NCBI RefSeq assembly: GCF_009455685.1
Contig: NZ_QPES01000001.1
Coordinates: forward strand, 806,001 to 870,000
Length of the DNA: 64,000 nucleotides
Direction of reading: 5' to 3'
Source: Paraburkholderia hayleyella
Lineage (GTDB): Bacteria; Pseudomonadota; Gammaproteobacteria; Burkholderiales; Burkholderiaceae
The notes beneath the pieces were generated by a model. That model worked only from the letters and a program-made list of their open reading frames with translations, had not been told where the DNA came from and made no database searches. The position numbers and the translations under genes were made by a program. Below, piece by piece: positions 52,723 to 62,158 of this stretch. How positions within the stretch are numbered: position 1 is the stretch's first letter; each line of letters opens with the position of its first letter.

Positions 52723-53640
52723 TTAGTCTTTCGCTTCTTCGCGCAGCGTCTGGGTGACTAACGCACGCAGCCAGCGGTTGGCATCGTTGTATTCGAAGTT
52801 TTCATGCCAGTGTGCGCTCACCGTAATCTCAGGCGCTTTGACTGGCAACTCGTAAATGGAAAAGGCCTCGCTGCGGTTTAACGCGGGCGCGACGCGCCGG
52901 GGGACGGTAACGATCCAGTCAGTGCGCGCGAGAATATCCGGCACTACCGTGAAATGCGGCACGCGCAGCACGATCTTGCGCTGGATATCGTGTTCGATGA
53001 AATGATCCTCGACTTGCTGATGTCCGCTTTCGCCCGATGTGACCAGCACGTGTGAGAGCGCAAGAAACTGGCTGAGCGATAGCTTGCGGCCATGCAGCCC
53101 GGCGCGCCAGCGCGTCATACAAACGTAGTCCTCGCGTAACAGCGAGGTGAAATGGGTCGTGCGTTTGAGGCTGGGCAGATTGCCGATCGCCAGGTCGATC
53201 TGGCCGCTGCGCAGCGCTTCCTGAACGCTGGCCAATGGCAGCGACAGCACATCCAGCTTGATGCCAGGCGCGCTCAGCGCTAACTGGTCGCAGAGCCTGG
53301 GTAAAAAGATCAGCGTGCCGATATCGGACATGGCCAGGCGAAACGTGCGCTCGCTGTGTGCGGCGTCGAACGGCGAGGCGAAGCGCAACACGTCTTGCGC
53401 CGATGCCATGGATTGCCGCACGGCTTCGCGCATCGCCATGGCACTTGAGGTGGGCACCATTTCGTTGCCGGAACGCACGAAAAGCGGATCGTTGAACATC
53501 GCGCGCAGCCGCCCAAGCGCATAGCTGACGGCGGGTTGCGATAATCCGAGACGCCGGCCCGCAAGTGTCAGGCTGTTTTCTTCAAGGATGGCGTGAAATA
53601 CGCGCAGCAGGTTCAGATCAATTCGAAGGTCATCCGGCAT
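52723..53640 (-). CDS. LysR-family transcriptional regulator
   Basis: A 305-residue regulator with an N-terminal winged helix (residues 7-66, LNLLRVFHAILEENSLTLAG and LSQPAVSYALGRLR) and a substrate-binding domain (about 95-300). The start IDLNLLRVF and the DPLFVRSG motif resemble the NodD/NahR-like branch. It lies at the right edge of the AT-rich island but has ordinary base composition, so it is probably not part of the island. Its target is unknown. Confidence 0.92.
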   Translation of the reverse strand: MPDDLRIDLNLLRVFHAILEENSLTLAGRRLGLSQPAVSYALGRLRAMFNDPLFVRSGNEMVPTSSAMAMREAVRQSMASAQDVLRFASPFDAAHSERTFRLAMSDIGTLIFLPRLCDQLALSAPGIKLDVLSLPLASVQEALRSGQIDLAIGNLPSLKRTTHFTSLLREDYVCMTRWRAGLHGRKLSLSQFLALSHVLVTSGESGHQQVEDHFIEHDIQRKIVLRVPHFTVVPDILARTDWIVTVPRRVAPALNRSEAFSIYELPVKAPEITVSAHWHENFEYNDANRWLRALVTQTLREEAKD

Positions 53641-53959
53641 GGTGGGCGGTTCATCTGTAGGGACGAGGGGGCATCAGGGCGGGTGGGCGAAGTGTTACAG
53701 GCTGGTTTTTGCTGATTTATCCGGTCATGTCTTGTGAATCATCTTATGGTGTATTCCGTTTTTGATCTCCAGACTATGCGCCTGCTCTCGCCGCAGGGCT
53801 CAATCCTGATTCAGTCATCTATCTGAAAATACATAATGTGTGTGATTACCCAACCCGATATTTGACTTTTACAGTAATAAAACCTCGTTTTTAAATGTTC
53901 TCCAGCCTGTTCCGGTTGAACGAGGATGATACGATTCCGACTTTCCTTTGGGAGCGAGC
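53641..53959. other. Divergent intergenic region, no gene seen
   Basis: About 320 bases between the LysR gene and the divergent methyltransferase gene. It is moderately AT-rich. It presumably holds both promoters, but no clear operator or promoter was identified by eye. Confidence 0.4.
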
Positions 53960-54793
53960 ATGGTGTTGAAATACGATCGAAGCATTGGCGAATCCTGCCT
54001 GCGTGAAAGCCGGATTTTTCCGATGGTGCCGCACAAAAGCCGTCGCGCCGATGTTCCGCCCGAAGGGTTATCTGGAAACTGCCCTGTGTGTGGTGTATCG
54101 GCCGTGTTCAATGGCTTCACGGATAACGAGCGTGAATCGGGGGCTTGTTCCAGTTGCGGCTCCAGTAACCGCCAGCGCCAGATTGCCACTGTCGTGCGCG
54201 CCGTGTATCAGCTTCCTGCGTCCGGTCCGCTGTGCTTCGGTGAGAAAGAATTCTCGATCTATAACACCGAGTCCGGGGGGCCACTGCACAGTGCACTCAA
54301 AAATGAGCACGCTTACGTTTTCTCGGAATATTTTGGCACTGACGTGCCGAGGGGCTCGGAGGTACAGGGCATCCGGAATGAAGACTTGCAGGATTTGACC
54401 TTCGACAATGCCTCTTTCGATCTGGTCATTTCAAGCGATGTTCTGGAGCATATGCCGCGGCCCTATGATGCGCACCGTGAGATTTATCGTGTCCTGAAGC
54501 CGGGCGGCCGTCACATTTTCACCGTGCCTTTTTACGCATGGGAAGCGCTGGACGAACGCCGTGCGGTGCAAACCGGCGATAACGTCGAGTACTTCGGCGA
54601 AAAGCTGTACCACGGTGATCCGGTCAGGCCTGGCGAAGGGATTCTCGTCTGGACGATATTTGGCCTTGAGATGCTCGTTGAACTGAGCCGCATGGGTTTT
54701 ATTGTTTCTTACTGGAATCTGCAGGATTTATCCGCAGGCATTATCGGCCCATGGTCGATTGTGTTTGAGGCGAGACGTCCTGCCAAACCGTAA
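53960..54793 (+). CDS. SAM-dependent methyltransferase with N-terminal zinc-ribbon-like cysteines
   Basis: ATG 53960 with GGGAG before it gives 277 residues (TTG 53948 is an alternative). Two CxxC pairs near residues 38-75 (CPVCG and CSSCGSS) suggest a small metal-binding module. Residues about 110-255 form a class I methyltransferase: the acidic post-II segment FDLVISSDVLEHMPRPYD and the EIYRVLKPGGRHIFTVPFY stretch are typical. The glycine-rich motif I is weak or missing. The substrate is unknown. It reads toward a strong hairpin at 54811. Confidence 0.8.
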   Translation: MVLKYDRSIGESCLRESRIFPMVPHKSRRADVPPEGLSGNCPVCGVSAVFNGFTDNERESGACSSCGSSNRQRQIATVVRAVYQLPASGPLCFGEKEFSIYNTESGGPLHSALKNEHAYVFSEYFGTDVPRGSEVQGIRNEDLQDLTFDNASFDLVISSDVLEHMPRPYDAHREIYRVLKPGGRHIFTVPFYAWEALDERRAVQTGDNVEYFGEKLYHGDPVRPGEGILVWTIFGLEMLVELSRMGFIVSYWNLQDLSAGIIGPWSIVFEARRPAKP

Positions 54794-54810
54794 AGACTGG
54801 CGTGAGTTAG

Positions 54811-54886
54811 CAGCCTGTCGAGCGTCGGTGCAATGGGTGCAATGGGTGCAATGGGTGCAATGGATGCGGCGACGCTTGACAGGCTG
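54811..54886. terminator. Long hairpin with tandem repeat in its loop
   Basis: Seventeen-base arms (54811-54827 and 54870-54886) pair with a single G-T mismatch. They separate the convergent methyltransferase and PepSY genes. The 42-base loop is almost wholly four copies of a 9-base repeat. A strong bidirectional terminator is likely. Confidence 0.7.
54828..54863. repeat. Four perfect copies of GTGCAATGG
   Basis: A 9-base unit repeated four times without change, followed by a partial degenerate unit (ATGCGG). It lies in the loop of the terminator hairpin. Copy number is likely to vary between strains. Confidence 0.85.
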
Positions 54887-54896
54887 TCTTGCGGCT

Positions 54897-56405
54897 TCAG
54901 GAGGCCAGTTCGTGTTTGCTGCGAAACAGCAGCCCGTCGGTGAGCCAGACGGCCAGTAGTGTTGCGCCCATCAAAGGAAACACGATGCCGAGCAAAACGA
55001 GGCCCGTTTTCCAGCCGCGCATCGGCGGCGGCGCCCGCTCACGCGAGGGCGCACCCAACGAGCGCCGTGGCCGGCGTATCCACCACATCACGCAACCGGT
55101 GATGGCCATGGCAGCCAGCCCTAACGAAATCGCCGCACACAATATCTGATTGGCGAGGCCGAAATAACGGCCCATATGCAGCGATGTGCCGTAGGACACA
55201 GCCTGGGATACCACGCCATAGTCGCTGTAGCGAATGTCTTTGAGCACCGCACCGCTGTACTGGTCGATATAGATCGTGCGTTCGATTTTCGGATCGGCAG
55301 GGAAATACGACACCGTATAGACCCCGCTGGGCGATGTCGGCAGCGCAATGTTGTAGCCGCTCTTGACGCCGAGCGATGCCACCAATGCCACGAGGCGCTG
55401 AAGCGATAGTGCTTGCATACCGCCAGGTTCGGTGGATTCAGGCACTTTGACGTTGCCGACCGCCCATGGTGTGAGGGGCAGTGGCAGGTCGTCCATGACC
55501 ATGCCTGGCATGGCTTCCGTCTCCGCCTTCGCCTCGGCCTTCGCTTGGGACGCGTCGGGCACGGCAGGCGCGGCAGGCGCGGCAGGCGCGGCAGGCATAT
55601 CCCCGGCGTGCGCCGCGTGATCCCCCGGCAGTGCGGAGCGCAACGGCAAGCCACCCCATGAACCCGCGGGCGCACCCAGATTCGCACTGGTGGCAAGCGC
55701 CTTGAACTGCTTGCCCCACGACCCAGTCCAGGGCAGGCCGCTCAGCACGAACGCCAGTGCGCCGAGTGCGAGCCAGATGCCCATGACCGCATGCAGGTTT
55801 TTCCACAGCGCTCGCCCTCTTAACGCGAAACGCGGCCACAAGGCGGCCCGTGCCGTGGTTTTCTCACGCGGCCACCAGAGCGCGATGCCTGTGCCGAGCA
55901 TCACCAGGGTCCAGCATGCGGCGAGCTCCATGAGCAACTCGCCCGGCTTGCCCAGCAGCAGCTTGCGGTGCAGCATGCGGTCCACCTGCATGAAGCGGTT
56001 CTCGACACTCAGCGTGCCCAGAACCTCGCCACTGTAGGGGTTCACATAAACACTCTGTTTGGCGCCATCCGCGAGCCGGAAAACGAACTCGACACTGCGA
56101 TTGGGCGCGGTTTCAATGGGTGCGGTCACCGCGACCGCATTGGCCGGCATCGCGGTGCGGGCTTTGGCCAGCAAGACATCACGGCTGAGTTGCGGTTGGG
56201 CTTGCGCTTCGACGATGAGCCGATGGGGGTAAAGCAGCGGTTCGATTTGCGGCTGGAAGCAGTACAGTGTGCCGGTGATTGCCAGGATCAGCAGAAACGG
56301 CATCACAAAAAGGCCTGCGTAGAAGTGCCAGCGCCATAACGTCCGATAGCCAGCACTTGCGGCACTGACCGGTGAGGCGGCACGTTGAGCAGTCGTAGTG
56401 GTCAT
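54897..56405 (-). CDS. PepSY-associated membrane protein, probable iron-uptake reductase component
   Basis: A 502-residue protein with the PepSY_TM layout: a first helix (about 28-50, FYAGLFVMPFLLILAITGTLY), PepSY-like periplasmic parts and further helices (about 163-180, 205-228, 420-445, 470-492). The middle carries a low-complexity stretch of Pro/Ala units coded by 9-base repeats (GCAGGCGCG type, about 55560-55600). Proteins of this type are commonly encoded beside TonB-dependent siderophore receptors and are thought to help release iron. AAGGAAGGA precedes the ATG. It lies 101 bases after the receptor gene. Confidence 0.85.
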   Translation of the reverse strand: MTTTTAQRAASPVSAASAGYRTLWRWHFYAGLFVMPFLLILAITGTLYCFQPQIEPLLYPHRLIVEAQAQPQLSRDVLLAKARTAMPANAVAVTAPIETAPNRSVEFVFRLADGAKQSVYVNPYSGEVLGTLSVENRFMQVDRMLHRKLLLGKPGELLMELAACWTLVMLGTGIALWWPREKTTARAALWPRFALRGRALWKNLHAVMGIWLALGALAFVLSGLPWTGSWGKQFKALATSANLGAPAGSWGGLPLRSALPGDHAAHAGDMPAAPAAPAAPAVPDASQAKAEAKAETEAMPGMVMDDLPLPLTPWAVGNVKVPESTEPGGMQALSLQRLVALVASLGVKSGYNIALPTSPSGVYTVSYFPADPKIERTIYIDQYSGAVLKDIRYSDYGVVSQAVSYGTSLHMGRYFGLANQILCAAISLGLAAMAITGCVMWWIRRPRRSLGAPSRERAPPPMRGWKTGLVLLGIVFPLMGATLLAVWLTDGLLFRSKHELAS

Positions 56406-56506
56406 TCAATCCTTCCTTGTCAATCCATTGATCTTTCGTTTCGGGCAGCCTTGCGTTGCGCTGGGGCTCAACAACGCTTGTTCTCTGATGACAGATATCG
56501 CGGCGC

Positions 56507-58873
56507 TTACATACGAAGCCTTGCTTCGACGTAAAACGTGCGGCCCGGATACGGGTGGTAGACGAAGTAACGTTCATCGAACAGGTTGTCGACGCCCACG
56601 CCGATTTCACTGAGCTTCGTTGGTTTGAAGGTGAATTTGGCATCGGCCACGAGATACGAACTGGTGCCGCCGAATACATCCGGATTCGTATCCACATTGG
56701 TCAGCGTGTTGTATTGACGGCCTGAATAGCGCGCGGCGAGCGTCATCGCTGAACGTGCGTCGATGTGATAAGTCGCGGCGGCGCTGACGCGCCACAACGG
56801 GATGCGATAAAAATACTTGCCGACGCTGGCGGGGTTTTGCGCATTGGCGATGATCTTCGACTGCGTATAAGCCACGCTTGCCAGCAGGTCGAGCCCACGC
56901 ACGAACACGTCTTGCCCCTGATAGCTGGTCTCGACACCACGTGAGCGTACCTTGCCGATGTTCTGGAAGTTCGTCACGTTCGGAATCACCGTTGTATCGG
57001 TCTGGCTGAGAATCGTGTTCTTGACGTCGTCCTGAAACAGCGAGAAACGGAACAGCCCGTTCCAGTGCGCCCATTCGGCGCTCAGTTCTTTTGACAGGGC
57101 GTCTTCAGGCTTCAGGTTGGGATTGTTGTTGATGATCGACGAACCGTTGATTTTTCCCTGAAACAGCTCGCTGACCGTGGCAAAGCGATACGCCCGGCCA
57201 ATCGAGGCGCGCAAGGTCAGATCATCGGTGACATCGAACGATAGCGAGGCCTTCGGCGAGAAGTGGTTCTGGCTCACATTGGCCAGCGGCACGGTCGTTG
57301 CGGCGATGGCCTGCGAACCGTCATAGGCTCGCCAGTCCTCGTAGCGCACTCCGTAGACGAACTTCCAGCGCGGCAGGAAGTGCCATGCGTCCTGCGCGTA
57401 TACCGCCTGTGTTTGCGTCTTGCCCTTGAACGAGTTGGCAAACGCCGTGGCCGCTCCATCGCGCCAGTTCAGCGTGTTGTAGCTTTCGTTATCGAGAAAG
57501 TAGTTGTCGTAGTGATAGCCAAAGCTGAGCCAGTGGCTCGCCAGCCCAGCCTGGGGCGAAGCTGGCGTGTATGTGGTTTTAAGATCCAGCGTTTTCCAGC
57601 CTGTGCCATTACCGAAAATCACCGTGCCCGCGCCGTTGCCTGGCACGCCTGAGTTCGCGGTGCGCGCCACGTTATTGCTGACGTCGTAATACGACGCGAT
57701 GGCCTCGCCGTTCCAGCCCGTTGCATTGCGCGTTTTCAGCGAGACACCGTACAGCCAGTTTTCGCTCTGTCCAAGGCCTGGCGCGAGCGCGGCAGCCGGA
57801 ATCGTGTATTCGTAGCCTCCGATGCTGACCTTGCCGCTATAGACAGGATTGCCGTTCGCATCGCGCAAAAACGTCGAGGTTGGACTGTTATAGGTCTGGT
57901 GCCAGTAGCCGAGCGTGAAACCGGCCTGGAGTGTTGGCGTGAAGTCGTACTGCAGTTTCAGCTTGAACTGGTCCTGGACCGTATGTTCGATACCCTCGCC
58001 GTTCACGCCAAGCACGGCCGTTGGCACGTTATTCGGATTGTTGTAGAGATAGGCCCCGGTGACGGGGGTGTCGCCTGCTGTCGCGGGTTTGCTGGATTTC
58101 GTGAGCGTGGCGAACTGTAACGGCTGGCTCGTGTTCTCCAGATGATTCACGTCGAGCCGATACGAAAACTTGCCGATCCGGTCGCCAATCGACGCACTCG
58201 CTTCAGTGCCGCTGAAATTCTGGTTCACGCCAAACAGGCTGAAATGCTGCGTGAACGCTTTTACGTTGGCTTGCGCTTCGAACTTCTTCGGCATGCGGGT
58301 GCTGATCAGCACGGTCGCGCCGAGCGAGTTGCCTGGATACAGCGCGGAAAACGGCCCGTAGATAACGTCGACCTGCTGGATCTCATCTGGCGCGACCATC
58401 GACCAGCGCGGCGCAAACGAGTAGTTATTGCCAAGCAGATTGCTCAGCAGCAGGCCGTCGGCATAAACCAGCCCGCGAGCGCTTTGCGCATTGCTGGTGC
58501 CACGCACGGCGATGATCGAATTCAGATCGCCGATGAAACGTTTGCGCACGGCAAGGTTCGGCATGTACTTCAACACGTCTTCGGTGTTGGTGACGTTCCA
58601 GTTTTCAAACTGCTTGCGGGTGACGGTTTCGACGGAGGCTGGGAGATTGGGGTCGACAGCGGGCTGTACTGCGCCTCCATTGCCGCTTGCCGCAGCGTTG
58701 ACCGTGACCGTGGGCAGCATGGTGCTGGTGGTGGCGTCGTTTGCATGCGCGAGCGATGGAACGAGTGACTGAATAATAGAGAGCGGTAACACGCTGAGTG
58801 TGACGCGATGGGTGCGGCGATGCGCATTAGCGCGGGCGATAAGACCCAGCTTGTCCCATGTGAAGTTGAACAT
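56507..58873 (-). CDS. TonB-dependent outer-membrane receptor
   Basis: ATG 58873 is preferred (AAGGA seven bases away) over the in-frame ATG 58879, giving 788 residues. An N-terminal signal region (to about residue 46, ending SLAHA) is followed by a plug domain (TVTVNAAASG, VLKYMPNLAVRKRF, VDVIYGPFSALYPGNSLGAT) and a 22-strand barrel region ending in FYVEARLRM. The last residue is Met rather than the usual Phe/Trp. It probably takes up an iron chelate. The paired PepSY membrane protein lies downstream and a DUF2946-like gene upstream in the same direction. Confidence 0.93.
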   Translation of the reverse strand: MFNFTWDKLGLIARANAHRRTHRVTLSVLPLSIIQSLVPSLAHANDATTSTMLPTVTVNAAASGNGGAVQPAVDPNLPASVETVTRKQFENWNVTNTEDVLKYMPNLAVRKRFIGDLNSIIAVRGTSNAQSARGLVYADGLLLSNLLGNNYSFAPRWSMVAPDEIQQVDVIYGPFSALYPGNSLGATVLISTRMPKKFEAQANVKAFTQHFSLFGVNQNFSGTEASASIGDRIGKFSYRLDVNHLENTSQPLQFATLTKSSKPATAGDTPVTGAYLYNNPNNVPTAVLGVNGEGIEHTVQDQFKLKLQYDFTPTLQAGFTLGYWHQTYNSPTSTFLRDANGNPVYSGKVSIGGYEYTIPAAALAPGLGQSENWLYGVSLKTRNATGWNGEAIASYYDVSNNVARTANSGVPGNGAGTVIFGNGTGWKTLDLKTTYTPASPQAGLASHWLSFGYHYDNYFLDNESYNTLNWRDGAATAFANSFKGKTQTQAVYAQDAWHFLPRWKFVYGVRYEDWRAYDGSQAIAATTVPLANVSQNHFSPKASLSFDVTDDLTLRASIGRAYRFATVSELFQGKINGSSIINNNPNLKPEDALSKELSAEWAHWNGLFRFSLFQDDVKNTILSQTDTTVIPNVTNFQNIGKVRSRGVETSYQGQDVFVRGLDLLASVAYTQSKIIANAQNPASVGKYFYRIPLWRVSAAATYHIDARSAMTLAARYSGRQYNTLTNVDTNPDVFGGTSSYLVADAKFTFKPTKLSEIGVGVDNLFDERYFVYHPYPGRTFYVEARLRM

Positions 58874-58956
58874 GAACATTTCCTTGATGCGTAGGACGAA
58901 CGACCGCGCACGCAGTGATTCAGCGCGTTTGACACAGCGATCGGAAGTAATGGCGC

Positions 58957-59376
58957 TCAGGAAATGGCGGGGGGATCTCTTGGGCGCCCGGACGGAAAGG
59001 CACCGAGCGGGGTGAAGCGCGTGGAAAGCGCGATTGGCGCGGCATGAGCGATCACGAACATCACGACCGGCACGAATGACGCAACGCCTGGCATCGCAAC
59101 ATGATGTTTAAAGAGATGGCAATAACCGCAAGCGCCGAAAGCATCGTCATGGCCCAGGTGAACCGGTGCCGGGCTGGCTTGAGCCCGTTGCGCGATGTTT
59201 GGCGTGCTCTGGATACCTCGGGGTTGAAGCACCGAGCACAGTTCCGCGACGGGTTCGTTCGTGCGGACTGACGCCCGCATGTGGCTCACAACCGGAGCGA
59301 AAACGATCAACCACATGGCGATCAGGCCAAGCCATGCGGTCATCCGGTTCATCCGGTTGTACGGGCGGAATATCAT
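58957..59376 (-). CDS. DUF2946-like small membrane protein
   Basis: A 139-residue protein (or 132 from the in-frame ATG at 59355). A hydrophobic segment lies near the start (about 13-33), a cysteine/histidine element (GACGYCHLFKHH, about 92-103) is typical of DUF2946, and a second hydrophobic segment follows it. Such genes often precede TonB receptors in metal-uptake operons. It is 83 bases upstream of the receptor and is probably co-transcribed. A palindrome TATCATGATA overlaps the first possible start. Function is not known for the family. Confidence 0.7.
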   Translation of the reverse strand: MIFRPYNRMNRMTAWLGLIAMWLIVFAPVVSHMRASVRTNEPVAELCSVLQPRGIQSTPNIAQRAQASPAPVHLGHDDAFGACGYCHLFKHHVAMPGVASFVPVVMFVIAHAAPIALSTRFTPLGAFPSGRPRDPPAIS

Positions 59377-59585
59377 GATAAAAAGCTTAAAAAGACGCGC
59401 GGCAGTTTAGCATTCCGCATGAATAGTTTCCAGTGTCGTGGTGTTGGGGCTTGTCGTAGTCCCGTCGGACGATGTGTTACCGGGTAGCCCGAAAAATAAT
59501 TCAGGCGAATCTATCGAATCATTCATGGTTTGCCATGAGAAAGCGGGCGGTACCCCGGTCAGCTGGATTTTAGGAGGTGTAAAAG

Positions 59586-60791
59586 ATGCAAGGGATGCAA
59601 CGTGAGGTAGTGGTGATTGATGCGGTTCGAACGGCAGTAGGCAAGTTCGGTGGGTGCCTGAAAAACTTTACGCCGACGGAACTTGGCGCTGCCGTCGTGC
59701 GAGCCTTATTGGCACGCAGCGGCGTGACAGGCGATCAGGTCGGGCATGTGATTTTTGGCAATGTGATAGCAACAGAGCCCAAAGATAGCTACCTCGCGCG
59801 CGTTGCGGCAATACAGGGCGGTATTTCAGCCGCGACACCTGCGCTGACCGTGAACCGGTTGTGTGGCTCGGGCCTGCAGGCGATTGTTTCCGCGGCTCAG
59901 GCCATCATTCTGGGTGATGCGGACGTCACGATCGGCGGTGGCGCCGAGAGCATGAGCCGTGCGCCGTATCTTGCGCCGGAGATACGCTTCGGCGTGAGAA
60001 TGGGCAACTCGTCCCTGGTCGACATGATGGCTGGCGTATTGAGCGACCCTTTCCATGGGGTGCATATGGGCGTCACGGCAGAGAACGTCGCCAGAAGATT
60101 CGCTATCAGCCGGGAAGACCAGGACAGGTTGGCCCTTGAGTCTCATCGCCGTGCTGCACACGCTATTTCGGCAGGGTATTTTCGCCAGCAAATCGTGCCG
60201 TTAATCAGCACGATCAGCACGGTTAAAGGCCAGCAGATTGAAATCGACACCGATGAGCATGTCAGAACCGATCTGACCATGCATGAACTCAGTGCCTTGC
60301 GTCCTGTTTTTTTACGGGATGAAGGTACGGTTACCGCAGGGAATTCATCGGGGCTTAACGATGCTGCGGCCGCTGTGCTTTTGATGGAGCGCACGCTAGC
60401 CCAGCAGAGCGGGTTCACTCCGCTGGCTCGCCTCGTGTCCTACGCTCATGCCGGTGTCGACCCCCTGTATATGGGGATCGGGCCGGTCCCTGCTACGCAG
60501 ATCGCACTAAGGCGTGCCGGCCTGACGATCGGGGACATCGACGTCGTTGAGGCGAATGAGGCATTTGCCGCTCAAGCTTGCGCGGTGACGCAGGAACTGC
60601 AGCTAGATCCGGCCAGGGTGAATCCCAATGGTTCCGGCATTTCGCTCGGCCATCCGCTTGGCGCAACTGGGGCGATCGTCACCGTCAAGGCGGTCTACGA
60701 ACTCCAGCGGACGGGCGGGCGTTATGCGCTGGTCACGATGTGTATTGGAGGCGGGCAGGGTATTGCCGCCATTTTCGAGAACCTGGGTTGA
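59586..60791 (+). CDS. Acetyl-CoA acetyltransferase (thiolase)
   Basis: A 401-residue thiolase II-type enzyme. It has acyl-accepting C93 in NRLCGSGLQAI, H356 in the GHPLGATGA motif and general-base C386 in CIGGGQG, so all catalytic residues are present. It condenses two acetyl-CoA or cleaves acetoacetyl-CoA, or handles related beta-ketoacyl-CoA. AGGAGGTG is well placed before the ATG at 59586. It stands alone between divergent and convergent neighbours. Its specific pathway is not shown by context; no phaB or phaC is nearby. Confidence 0.94.
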   Translation: MQGMQREVVVIDAVRTAVGKFGGCLKNFTPTELGAAVVRALLARSGVTGDQVGHVIFGNVIATEPKDSYLARVAAIQGGISAATPALTVNRLCGSGLQAIVSAAQAIILGDADVTIGGGAESMSRAPYLAPEIRFGVRMGNSSLVDMMAGVLSDPFHGVHMGVTAENVARRFAISREDQDRLALESHRRAAHAISAGYFRQQIVPLISTISTVKGQQIEIDTDEHVRTDLTMHELSALRPVFLRDEGTVTAGNSSGLNDAAAAVLLMERTLAQQSGFTPLARLVSYAHAGVDPLYMGIGPVPATQIALRRAGLTIGDIDVVEANEAFAAQACAVTQELQLDPARVNPNGSGISLGHPLGATGAIVTVKAVYELQRTGGRYALVTMCIGGGQGIAAIFENLG

Positions 60792-60843
60792 GCTTGCCGG
60801 GTTGAACCTGTTGAGCTGAGCCTGGCCGTCAGCGCTGGCACAA

Positions 60844-60899
60844 CGGTGAAACGGTGAAACGGTGAAGTGGTGAAGTGGTGAAGCGGCGAAGCGGTGACA
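60844..60899. repeat. Seven-unit octamer tandem repeat
   Basis: Units of the form CGGTGAAR (variants TGGTGAAG, CGGCGAAG, CGGTGACA) repeat seven times between the convergent thiolase and esterase genes. No protein frame is implied. The pattern suggests slipped-strand expansion. Confidence 0.8.
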
Positions 60900-60925
60900 A
60901 GAGCTCGATGCGGGTTCCTTAATGT

Positions 60926-61870
60926 TTAATGTGTGGCCCGTTGATCCGCGAGCGCGAAACCATGCCGTAAAGCGTCGGCCGCGAACCAAAGCGTCTGGTT
61001 GGCCGCATCGACTACGCCGAGCGCGCTAGCGAAGCCATGCATCTGGCCCGGCCATCGGATCAGGGTGACGGGCACGCCAGCCTGGGCGAGCCGTAACCCA
61101 TACAACTCTGCTTCGTCGCGGAGTATGTCGTATTCGGCGGTGATGACGGTGGCGGGTGCAATGCCGGTGAGATCTGTCGTGGCGAGTGGGCTTGCAAGTG
61201 CTGCAGCGCGGTCGGCGCCATGGTCGAAATACTGGTTCTTGTACCAGCGCATCATGTCCGCCGTGAGTAAGTAGCCGTTACCGAATGCCTCATACGAGGG
61301 ATGTTCGGTCGCACAGTCAACCACAGGGTACAGGAGCAACTGATGCGCGATCTGGACCTCGGTCCCGCGCATCTGTTGCGCCACGACGGCGGCCAGGTTG
61401 CCACCTGCACTATCGCCGGCCAGGGCGATCAGCGCATCGCGCGCGCCAAGCTTGTGCGCATTCAGGGCGGCCCATCGGACGGCCTCACAGGCATCGTGTG
61501 CCGCAGCGGGAAAACGCGCTTCGGGGGCGAGCCGATAGTCAACTGAAAGCACCAGCGTGCCTGCACGTTGCGCAAGACAGCGGCACAGGTTCGCATGCGT
61601 ATCGATGCTACACACGACAAAACCCCCACCGTGGAAGAAAACGGTCAGTGGGAACGGCCCTTCGCCATCCGGCCGGTACAGCCGCGCCAGGCGTTCGCCA
61701 TGGGGTGTCGGGATGTGCCAGTCTTCTTCTACTGCAACCGGATCTCCATCGGCGAAGGTGCCGGAAGTCACCATTTCACGGCAGGCAGAAGCGGTCAACT
61801 GGCTGAAATCGACTGCGGGTGTGAGAGGCAGTGCGTCAAGCATGGCTTTCGCCTGAGGATCGAGTGTCAT
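60926..61870 (-). CDS. Alpha/beta-hydrolase, HSL-family esterase
   Basis: A 314-residue enzyme with the oxyanion-hole motif HGGGF (residues 80-84), nucleophile Ser154 in GDSAGG, and later Asp and His (DEAEL and QMHGF segments) completing the hormone-sensitive-lipase-type triad. It should hydrolyse short-chain esters in the cytoplasm. AGGA precedes the ATG. It is convergent with the thiolase; the natural substrate is unknown. Confidence 0.93.
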   Translation of the reverse strand: MTLDPQAKAMLDALPLTPAVDFSQLTASACREMVTSGTFADGDPVAVEEDWHIPTPHGERLARLYRPDGEGPFPLTVFFHGGGFVVCSIDTHANLCRCLAQRAGTLVLSVDYRLAPEARFPAAAHDACEAVRWAALNAHKLGARDALIALAGDSAGGNLAAVVAQQMRGTEVQIAHQLLLYPVVDCATEHPSYEAFGNGYLLTADMMRWYKNQYFDHGADRAAALASPLATTDLTGIAPATVITAEYDILRDEAELYGLRLAQAGVPVTLIRWPGQMHGFASALGVVDAANQTLWFAADALRHGFALADQRATH

Positions 61871-62158
61871 TTGAAATCCTGTGTTTTCCTGTGTTTTCCT
61901 GTGTTTATCAGGTGCATGCGCGGATCAGGTAAACCCGCTCGGTTGTTTTCCCCTATGTCGCAGAGAAGGCTTGATAGAAATGGATAGTAAGCATTGCAGT
62001 GTAATGGCGAGCCTGTCGCATCGTCCACTTGGATGATGGGACACACGCAGGAAAAGATAAAGCTTGGCTCTTCAGTGAATCTCCCGATAGCGTCGTCCAG
62101 ATTGATTCGTATGCTTGCTAGTGAAGCAGGATCAAATGGATCTTATGGAGGATGGCAA

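Noticed and set aside
59366..59376. TATCATGATA as a Fur box before the iron-uptake-like operon
   Set aside because: It is a ten-base palindrome overlapping a possible start codon, too short and too far from the 19-base Fur consensus to support a call.
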